Source of the DNA: Streptomyces sp. MBT53
GTDB lineage: Bacteria; Actinomycetota; Actinomycetes; Streptomycetales; Streptomycetaceae
Reading direction: 5' to 3'
DNA length: 35,554 nt
Assembly: GCF_016654115.1 (NCBI RefSeq)
Contig: NZ_JAEQAZ010000087.1
Span: 1 to 35,554 of the forward strand
Part shown: positions 29,987 through 35,554 of the stretch, in pieces
How positions within the stretch are numbered: the first letter of the stretch is position 1
How the letters are laid out: the number at the start of each line of letters is the position of its first letter
Program-made: the position numbers and the translations under genes
The notes under the pieces: generated by a model
What the model was told of the DNA's origin: nothing
What the model saw: only the letters and a program-made list of their open reading frames with translations
Database searches by the model: none

Positions 29987-30823
29987 ATGGCGGGCAAGGC
30001 ACTTGTGCTGGGCGGCGGGGGCATCAGCGGTATCGGCTGGATGGCCGGGATGCTGTACGGGCTGGGCGAGGCGGGCGTGGATCTCGGCGACGCCGACGTC
30101 GTGATCGGTACATCGGCCGGTTCGGCCGTCGGCGCGCAACTGGCGGCGGGCACGCTCAAGGAGCTCTACGAGCGTCAACTCGCGGCCCCCGAGGGCGAGA
30201 TCCCGGGCCGGCTCGGGGTCGGCCTGCTGTTCCACTACGCGCGGGTGGCCCTGACCTCGCGCACTCCCGAGGCGTACGGCCGGAAGATCGGCCGTATGGC
30301 ACTCGCCGCCAGGACACCCGACGCGGCGGCCCGGCGCGCCGCGATAGCGAGCAGGCTCGTCTCGCCGCAGTGGCCCGATCGTGCCCTTCGCCTCACCGCC
30401 GTGGACACCGCGACCGGGGAGCTGCGGGTCTTCGACAAGGACAGCGGGACGGCCCTGGCCGACGCGGTCGCCGCGAGTTGCGCGGTTCCCGGTGTGTGGC
30501 CCCCGATCACCATCGAGGACCGGGTCTGGATGGACGGCGGCATCCACTCGCCCGCCAACGCCCACCTCGCCGAGGGCTATGACCGGGTCGTCGTCCTCGC
30601 CCCGATGGCCGTGGGCGGCGGCCCTCTGGCCTCGGCCGCGGACCAGACGCGGCGGCTCGTGGAACAGGGCGCCCGCGCGGTCGCCGTCCGTCCGTCCCCG
30701 GAGGCGAAGCAGGCGTACGGCCGCAACCCGCTCGACCCGGCGGTACGGGCGCCGGCCGCGCGCGCGGGGCGGGAACAGGCGGCGGCGCACGCGGCTGAGG
30801 TGGGGGAGGTGTGGGGGGTCTGA
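29987..30823 (+). CDS. patatin-like phospholipase
   Basis: This 278-residue patatin has the oxyanion loop GGGGISGIG (9-17), the GTSAG nucleophile motif with Ser43 and the DGG motif with Asp183, giving the Ser-Asp dyad of lipid acyl hydrolases. It has no signal sequence and should act in the cytoplasm on phospholipids or other acyl esters. ATG 29987 has GAGGTGGGGG upstream; a GTG at 29957 with GGAGG 5 nt before it would add 10 residues. A TTGTCAGTG-N8-AAGACT element (29917-29939) upstream resembles the PafBC-type damage promoter, with one -10 mismatch. It is followed by the spermidine-synthase-like gene after 54 bp. Confidence 0.92.
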   Translation: MAGKALVLGGGGISGIGWMAGMLYGLGEAGVDLGDADVVIGTSAGSAVGAQLAAGTLKELYERQLAAPEGEIPGRLGVGLLFHYARVALTSRTPEAYGRKIGRMALAARTPDAAARRAAIASRLVSPQWPDRALRLTAVDTATGELRVFDKDSGTALADAVAASCAVPGVWPPITIEDRVWMDGGIHSPANAHLAEGYDRVVVLAPMAVGGGPLASAADQTRRLVEQGARAVAVRPSPEAKQAYGRNPLDPAVRAPAARAGREQAAAHAAEVGEVWGV

Positions 30824-30877
30824 CGGAGCCGTACGACCGCGGCCTCTCGCCGCACTCCGCCCCGGCACAATGGATCC

Positions 30878-31723
30878 GTGAACGAGCCCATACCCGTGAC
30901 CCGGGACGTTGATCACGGGACCGCCAAGCTGATGCCCGACGTGGACCGGGCGCGGGCCTGGCTGCTGACCGTCGACGGGGCGCCGCAGTCGTATGTGGAC
31001 CTGGACGCGCCGACGCATCTGGAGTTCGAGTACGCGCGGCGGCTCGGGCATGTGCTGGACACCGTCGCGGAGCCGGGGCGTCCGCTGGACGTGGTGCATC
31101 TGGGAGGTGGGGCGCTCACGTTGCCCCGGTACCTGGCGGCGACCCGGCCCGGTTCGCGGCAGGACGTCGTGGAGGCCGACCGGGGGCTGCTGGAGCTGGT
31201 CGCCGAGCATCTGCCGGTGCCGGACGGTGCCGGTGTCACCGTGCACGGCGCCGACGCCAGGGCGTGGCTGGAGGCGGCGCCGGACGGTTCGGCGGACGTG
31301 GTGGTCGCGGACGTGTTCGGCGGGACGCGGGTTCCGGCGCACTTGACGTCCATGGCGTACGCCCGCGAGGCCGAGCGTGTGCTGCGGGCCGACGGGTACT
31401 ACCTCGCCAACCTCGCGGACTCCGCCCCCTTCGCGTTCCTGCGCGCCCAACTCGCCACGTTCGGCGCGGTGTTCGGGGAGCTGGCGCTGATCGCGGAACC
31501 GGGTGTGCTGCGCGGACGCCGGTTCGGCAACGCGGTGCTCGTCGCCGCGCACCGGCCGGTCGACACGGTGGCGCTGACCCGGCTCGTGGCTTCGGACGCC
31601 TTCCCCGCGCGGCTCGAACACGGGGTCGCGGTACGGGAGTTCATCGGCGGCGCGCGACCCGTCCGGGACGAGGACGCCGTACCGTCACCCGAGCCCCCCG
31701 ACGGAGCGTTCGGGATCGGCTGA
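30878..31723 (+). CDS. spermidine synthase-like (SpeE/PMT fold) protein
   Basis: This 281-residue protein has the class I methyltransferase-like fold of spermidine synthases: the nucleotide loop LDVVHLGGGALTLPRYLA near 69-86, the acidic VVEAD near 97-101 that binds the ribose, and the segment VTVHGADARAWL near 118-129. The usual catalytic region reads VVVADVFGGTRVPAHLT, with Asp where the polyamine-binding Asp lies, but the rest is diverged, so polyamine synthesis is not assured; many actinobacterial members are described only as fused MFS/spermidine synthase. CACAAT (30866-30871) ends 6 nt before the GTG, suggesting a leaderless transcript. The 3' end overlaps the convergent MFS gene by 39 bp. 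Confidence 0.86.
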   Translation: MNEPIPVTRDVDHGTAKLMPDVDRARAWLLTVDGAPQSYVDLDAPTHLEFEYARRLGHVLDTVAEPGRPLDVVHLGGGALTLPRYLAATRPGSRQDVVEADRGLLELVAEHLPVPDGAGVTVHGADARAWLEAAPDGSADVVVADVFGGTRVPAHLTSMAYAREAERVLRADGYYLANLADSAPFAFLRAQLATFGAVFGELALIAEPGVLRGRRFGNAVLVAAHRPVDTVALTRLVASDAFPARLEHGVAVREFIGGARPVRDEDAVPSPEPPDGAFGIG

Positions 31724-32992
31724 GCCGTTCGCGACCCCCGGTTCCTCGTGGGCGGTCGGTCCGGTGCGCCGCCGTAGGTTCCGTACCTCCGGTACGCACA
31801 GGGCTCCCGCCGTGACCAGGGCGACCAGGGCCGTGCACCCCCACAGGGCCGCCGTCCGTCCGAAGGCCGACTCCGCGGGGCCCGCCGCCGCGGCGGCGAC
31901 CGGCATCAGCGCGATCGAGCCCAGCCAGTCGTACGCCGCGATCCGGGAGAGCTTCTCCTCGGGGATCTCCTGGTGCAGTGCCGTCATCCACGACACCCCG
32001 AACACCTCGACGGTCGCTCCGGCGACGAACATCACCACGCACAGGACACCGACCGGCACCGGTATCGCGAGCGCGGCGGACGGCAGGGCCAGCGGGAAGA
32101 TGCAGAGCATGCCCGCGAGGAGCAGCCTGCGGGGTTTCCAGCGGGTCATCAGCAGGGCGCCGGCGACCGTGCCCGCGCCGAACGCGGCCAGGGCCAGGCC
32201 CCAGGGACCCGCGCCGCCGAGGCTGTCCCGGGCGACGAGCGGGCCGTAGACGCCGTCGGCCGCGCCGACCACCGCGTTGGCGACGGAGAACGCCAGGACG
32301 ACGGACCACAGCCAGGGTCGGCCGATGAACTCCCGCCAGCCGTCCCGGAGATCGGCCAGCATCCCGCCACCCGGTGCGCGCACCGGTATGTGGCTCACGT
32401 CGAGGAAGGAGCGCAGCGCCCCGGCGACCGCGAACATCGCCGCGTCGAGGGCCAGCACCCAGCCGGGACCGACCGCCGCGACCAGCGCGCCGCCGAGGGC
32501 CGCACCGCCCAGGGACGCGCCCTGCATCGCCGTCCGGAACACCGCGAAGGCCTTGCTCGCCTGCTCCCCGCTCACCGTGGACATCAGCATGCCCTCGGCC
32601 GCCGGACCGAAGAACGCCTGCCCGGTGCCGCCGAGCGCGGTCAGCAGCATCATCTGCCACAACCGCGGCTCGCCGGCGAGGACCAGTACCGCGAAGGCCG
32701 CCTGCGACACACAGCTGAGGGCGTTGGCCGCGACCATCACCCGGTGCCGGGGTATCCGGTCCGCGAGCGCGCCGCTGATCAGCAGGAACACCACCAGCGG
32801 CAGCGTGCGCGAGGCGGCCACCAGTCCCACGTCACCGCTGTCGCCGCCCGCGTCCAGCACCGCGAACGCGGCGGCGATCAGCGCACCGCTCCCACCGAGC
32901 CCGGTCGCCACCGCGGCGGTGGTCAGCAGGGTGTAGTTGCGGCCCGCCCAGTCGGGACGGTGCGGGTGACGGAGGGCGGCGGTGTCGTTCAC
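31685..32992 (-). CDS. MFS transporter (MFS_3/enterobactin exporter-like)
   Basis: This 435-residue protein has 11-12 predicted helices and the MFS signature in the loop after helix 2 (GALADRIPRHRVMV near 71-84). The even spread of hydrophobic segments and a second half starting near 200 fit the MFS_3 group of exporters. The substrate is unknown. GTG at 32992 is chosen; a GTG at 33028 would add 12 residues rich in Gly, and neither has a strong SD. It converges on, and overlaps, the spermidine synthase-like gene by 39 bp. No regulator is adjacent. Confidence 0.9.
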   Translation of the reverse strand: MNDTAALRHPHRPDWAGRNYTLLTTAAVATGLGGSGALIAAAFAVLDAGGDSGDVGLVAASRTLPLVVFLLISGALADRIPRHRVMVAANALSCVSQAAFAVLVLAGEPRLWQMMLLTALGGTGQAFFGPAAEGMLMSTVSGEQASKAFAVFRTAMQGASLGGAALGGALVAAVGPGWVLALDAAMFAVAGALRSFLDVSHIPVRAPGGGMLADLRDGWREFIGRPWLWSVVLAFSVANAVVGAADGVYGPLVARDSLGGAGPWGLALAAFGAGTVAGALLMTRWKPRRLLLAGMLCIFPLALPSAALAIPVPVGVLCVVMFVAGATVEVFGVSWMTALHQEIPEEKLSRIAAYDWLGSIALMPVAAAAAGPAESAFGRTAALWGCTALVALVTAGALCVPEVRNLRRRTGPTAHEEPGVANGSADPERSVGGLG

Positions 32993-33066
32993 CGGCCGAC
33001 TATCGCCGCCCGGGCCACGGCCTGCCAAACCATTTGCTGCCAGAATCCGGCCAACCCGTCACGGCG

Positions 33067-34083
33067 TCAGCTGGTGCTGCCCGTCGGGTCCCCGTGCAGC
33101 CGTACGGTGCTGAGGATCTTCTGGATCGTGGCGTCCGGGATCTCCTCGCTGACGCCCTTGGCGCCGTAGAGGGTCCAGGAGACGAAGTCGCCCGCCGAGT
33201 TCTTGAAGGCGAACGTGGTCGCCTTGCCGTCCGAGGAGCACTTGCCGGACTTGGGCACACCGGTGGTGTACGAGGTGGCGACGCTGCCGGCGACACCGGA
33301 CTTCGTCGTGTACGACTTCGCCGCGCCGATCTTCAGGTACTTCTTGGAGGAGTCCTTCTGGTCCGTGTACCCGCCGAAGGCGAACGCGGCGGCGTCACCG
33401 CGCGCGGTGCTCGCGGTGTCCTTCGCGCCGTCCTCGCCCTTGGTGCCGCTGGACGCCAGCGACGAGGTCTCCTTGGTGCCGTCCTTGTTGTCGTCGGACT
33501 CGCACCAGTTCTGCTTCAGATAGGCGGGCGCGGAGAAGCCGATGTACGGGGAGCCGTCGCCCTTCTGCTCGTCCTCGAAGAAGGTGAAGGTGCCCGGCGT
33601 GCCCACTTCCCAGTCGGCGGGGACGTCGAAGGCGGTGCCGTACTTCTGGTTGACGACGACCTTCCAGCCCGCGACGGTCGGCTGCTCGGTCTCGGTGCCG
33701 CGCGGGTTGTCGTCGGAACCGGAGGAGGAGGCACTCGGGTCCGCGGAGGCCGAGGGTGACCGGCTCGACGTGTCCTTGCCGCCGTCCGCCTTGTCGTCCT
33801 TGTTCCCGCCGAGGACCAGGAATCCGGTCACCCCGGCGGCCACGACGACGGCCGTGGCGGCGACGATCGCGACCAGCTTCGTCCGGTTCCCGCCGCCCCC
33901 GCCCTGCGGCGGCTGCGGTCCGCCCGCGGGGCCCGGAGCGCCCCACTGGGGCTGCTGCCCATAGGGGTTGGGCTGCTGGTAGCCGGGCTGCTGATACGGA
34001 TTCGGCTGTTGGTACCCCGGCTGCTGGTACGGGTTCTGTTGCGGGTTCTGCTCGCCCCCGGGCGGCTGCTGTCCTGGCCACAT
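33067..34083 (-). CDS. membrane-anchored extracytoplasmic protein with proline/glutamine repeats (DUF8017-like)
   Basis: This 338-residue protein begins with a cytoplasmic tail of tandem QQPGYQQPNPY repeats (three in residues 15-45), followed by Gly-rich sequence, one membrane helix near 70-92 (LVAIVAATAVVVAAGVTGFLVL), a Ser/Asp-rich linker, and an extracellular domain from about 135 (WKVVVNQKYGTAFDVPADWEV) with two cysteines (WCESDD and KCSSDG) likely in a disulfide. I believe this matches DUF8017. Proline-rich tails of this type are common in actinobacterial membrane proteins and may bind partners. Start ATG 34083. Function is unknown; substrate binding or stress sensing at the envelope is conceivable. 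Confidence 0.8.
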   Translation of the reverse strand: MWPGQQPPGGEQNPQQNPYQQPGYQQPNPYQQPGYQQPNPYGQQPQWGAPGPAGGPQPPQGGGGGNRTKLVAIVAATAVVVAAGVTGFLVLGGNKDDKADGGKDTSSRSPSASADPSASSSGSDDNPRGTETEQPTVAGWKVVVNQKYGTAFDVPADWEVGTPGTFTFFEDEQKGDGSPYIGFSAPAYLKQNWCESDDNKDGTKETSSLASSGTKGEDGAKDTASTARGDAAAFAFGGYTDQKDSSKKYLKIGAAKSYTTKSGVAGSVATSYTTGVPKSGKCSSDGKATTFAFKNSAGDFVSWTLYGAKGVSEEIPDATIQKILSTVRLHGDPTGSTS

Positions 34084-34220
34084 GGGCAGTAACCCTAGTG
34101 CGGCACGGGACACGGTTGGGTCACCGCCCCTTGTCAGGGTCGTACCAACCGGGGACCGGACGGTGTTTGCCGGCGCACAGGTCTGGTCCGAATTGGCTAC
34201 TCATGGGTAACATGCCGTCC

Positions 34221-34673
34221 ATGAGCGCAGATCAGATGTCCATCGGCGAGTTGCTCGCCGCCACGGTGCCGATGGTTCGCACGCTGAACCTGGAGTACCT
34301 GGAGACCAGTCCCGAGCGGGCCGTGCTGGCCCTGCCGGACCAGAGCGAGTACCGCAACCACGTCGGCGGGCCGCACGCCGGCGCCATGTTCACCCTCGGC
34401 GAGTCCGCCAGCGGCGCGATCGTCCTCGCCGCCTTCGGCGACCAGCTCTCGCGGGCCGTGCCGCTCCCGGTCAACGCCGAGATCGCGTTCAAGAAGATCG
34501 CCCTGGGCCCGGTGAAGGCCACCGCGACCCTCGGCCGTCCCGTCGCCGACGTCGTCGCCGAACTCGACGCGGGCGAGCGCCCCGAGTTCCCGGTCACCGT
34601 CGCCATCCAGCGCGAGGACGGCGCCGTGACGGGGGAGATGACGGTCACCTGGACGCTCCGGCCGAACGGCTGA
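34221..34673 (+). CDS. DUF4442 hotdog-fold protein
   Basis: This 150-residue protein has the DUF4442/YiiD-C hotdog pattern with QSEYRNHVGGPHAGAMFTLGESASGAIV near 34-61, including the GG-x-HAG helix start, and VNAEIAFKKIALGPVKATATL near 77-97. Related proteins are acyl-CoA thioesterases, but a catalytic acid at the usual place is not evident, so activity is uncertain. TAACAT (34208-34213) ends 7 nt before the ATG at 34221, which supports that start on a leaderless transcript over ATGs at 34203 and 34212. It is followed by a strong terminator. Confidence 0.85.
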   Translation: MSADQMSIGELLAATVPMVRTLNLEYLETSPERAVLALPDQSEYRNHVGGPHAGAMFTLGESASGAIVLAAFGDQLSRAVPLPVNAEIAFKKIALGPVKATATLGRPVADVVAELDAGERPEFPVTVAIQREDGAVTGEMTVTWTLRPNG

Positions 34674-34691
34674 CCGTCACGAGGCAGGCGT

Positions 34692-34728
34692 GAGGGCCCG
34701 GTTGTCGCTACGGCGTCACCGGGCCCTC
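34692..34728 (+). terminator. terminator hairpin between the DUF4442 gene and galU (bidirectional possible)
   Basis: GAGGGCCCGGT (34692-34702) and ACCGGGCCCTC (34718-34728) form a perfect 11-bp stem with a 15-nt loop. It lies between two converging genes and could end both transcripts. Confidence 0.78.
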
Positions 34729-34741
34729 GTGTGTGCGGAGT

Positions 34742-35554
34742 TCAGGCCGCGAGCTGCTCGTTCTCGCTCGCGCCGCCTTCGATCCCCGCCACGAATTCCT
34801 TGAGCCACGCGAGGAATTCGGGTCCCAGGTCCGGTCGGTCGCAGGCCAGTCGGACCACCGTGCGCAGATAGTCGGCCTTGTCGCCGGTGTCGTAGCGCAG
34901 GCCCTTGAAGACGACTCCGTGGACCGTGCCGCCCGCGGCCAACTCCTGAAGGGCGTCAGTCAGTTGGATCTCGCCGCCGCGGCCGGGCGGGGTGCGTTCC
35001 AGGGTGGGGAAGATCGCGGGGTCGAGGACATAGCGGCCGATGACGGCGTAGCGGCTGGGCGCGTCCTCGCGGGACGGCTTCTCGACCAGGCCGGTGACGC
35101 GTACGACACCGTCCTCGCCGGTCGGCTCGACGGCCGCGCAGCCGTACAGGTGGACGTGTTCCTCCGGGACTTCCATCAGGGCGACCACGCTGCCCGCGTA
35201 CCGCTCGCGGACGTCCAGCATCTGGCTGAGCAGGGTCTCGCGCGGGTCGATCAGGTCGTCGCCGAGCAGGACGGCGAACGGCTGGTCGCCTACGTGGTGG
35301 CGGGCGCAGAGCACCGCGTGGCCGAGGCCGAGCGGGTCGCCCTGGCGGATGTGGTGGATGTCGGCGAGGCGCGCGGGATCGCGTACGGCGTCCAGGCGCA
35401 CGGTGTCGCCCTTGGCGGCCAGGGCCTGTTCCAGTTCGAAGGCGTGGTCGAAGTGGTCCTCGATGGCGCGCTTGTGCCGGCCTGTGACCATCAGGATGTC
35501 GTCGAGTCCGGCCGCCGCGGCTTCCTCGACGACGTACTGGATCGCGGGCTTGTC
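34742..35554 (-). CDS. galU: UTP-glucose-1-phosphate uridylyltransferase (5' end cut by window)
   Basis: The visible 270 residues begin in DKPAIQYVVEEA, part of the N-terminal nucleotidyltransferase domain, so about 25-40 residues are missing upstream. Landmarks follow: ILMVTGRHKRAIEDHFD, RQGDPLGLGHAVLCA (UTP/sugar site), LLGDDLID with the metal Asp, LVEKP and GGEIQLTDAL, then RYDTGDKADYL. The enzyme makes UDP-glucose for cell wall, glycolipid and trehalose/glycogen-related pathways. Gene-family assignment is firm. It lies on the minus strand, closing the window. Confidence 0.97.
   Translation of the reverse strand, partial: DKPAIQYVVEEAAAAGLDDILMVTGRHKRAIEDHFDHAFELEQALAAKGDTVRLDAVRDPARLADIHHIRQGDPLGLGHAVLCARHHVGDQPFAVLLGDDLIDPRETLLSQMLDVRERYAGSVVALMEVPEEHVHLYGCAAVEPTGEDGVVRVTGLVEKPSREDAPSRYAVIGRYVLDPAIFPTLERTPPGRGGEIQLTDALQELAAGGTVHGVVFKGLRYDTGDKADYLRTVVRLACDRPDLGPEFLAWLKEFVAGIEGGASENEQLAA

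Noticed and set aside
28436..31621. A 1061-codon open frame on the minus strand
   Set aside because: It lies antisense to tuf3, the patatin and the spermidine-synthase-like gene; its translation is Arg/Gly/Pro-rich low-complexity text with no domain, the usual shadow in high-GC DNA.

Overview
This is a high-GC, gene-dense chromosomal window whose codon use, SD/leaderless start mix, gene families and order (ung, lnt, a divergent second tuf) point to Streptomyces or a very close relative. From memory, ung, lnt and tuf3 also lie near one another in S. coelicolor, so this looks like conserved chromosome rather than an island. I see no rRNA, tRNA, CRISPR array, insertion sequence, phage gene or polyketide/NRPS cluster. 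Both ends cut genes: a paiB-like gene on the left and galU on the right.

Layout, left to right. (1) 1-5.5 kb: a MocR-type regulator divergent from two overlapping flavin-barrel genes, a LysR regulator, a third PPOX-fold protein, an isochorismatase-fold protein lacking all three catalytic residues, and a Tat-exported Rieske lipoprotein. (2) 5.7-9.7 kb: a secreted SGNH esterase, a HipA-like kinase/DUF3037 overlapping pair, and a two-gene SDR operon with a consensus promoter and a strong terminator. (3) 9.8-13.4 kb: an orphan peptide-type solute-binding lipoprotein, ung and a TPR-like gene. The last two each carry a perfect match to the actinobacterial RecA-independent DNA-damage (PafBC/RecA-NDp) promoter. 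A proline/histidine-rich lipoprotein follows. (4) 13.5-17.1 kb: DinB-type protein, Gfo/Idh/MocA oxidoreductase, Lnt and an NTF2-like protein. (5) 17.2-21.8 kb: a small helical-repeat protein, a MerR-SDR operon with a clear operator, small unknowns, an HxlR-DUF1877 coupled pair divergent from a carboxymuconolactone-decarboxylase-like gene across an unusual array of repeated boxes, and uppP. (6) 22.0-24.9 kb: a promoter with a LacI-type operator driving a three-gene overlapping operon (Gfo/Idh/MocA, PmoA/DUF6807, cupin), likely an uncharacterised carbohydrate pathway. (7) 24.9-28.4 kb: HxlR and a divergent thiolase, a TVP38 membrane protein, and an AlkD-like glycosylase whose stop codon lies in a 17-bp tandem repeat. 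(8) 28.4-35.5 kb: tuf3, a patatin, a spermidine-synthase-like methyltransferase-fold protein, an MFS exporter, a membrane-anchored DUF8017-like protein, a DUF4442 hotdog protein and galU.

The strongest functional themes are DNA repair (ung and its neighbour under damage promoters; AlkD), cell-envelope lipid and lipoprotein work (Lnt, UppP, three to four lipoproteins, GalU), and several one-regulator/one-target units in which the operator can be read directly in the shared upstream region. The least-described units are the HipA-like kinase/DUF3037 pair, the LacI-operator sugar operon, the catalytically dead isochorismatase and the HxlR box array.
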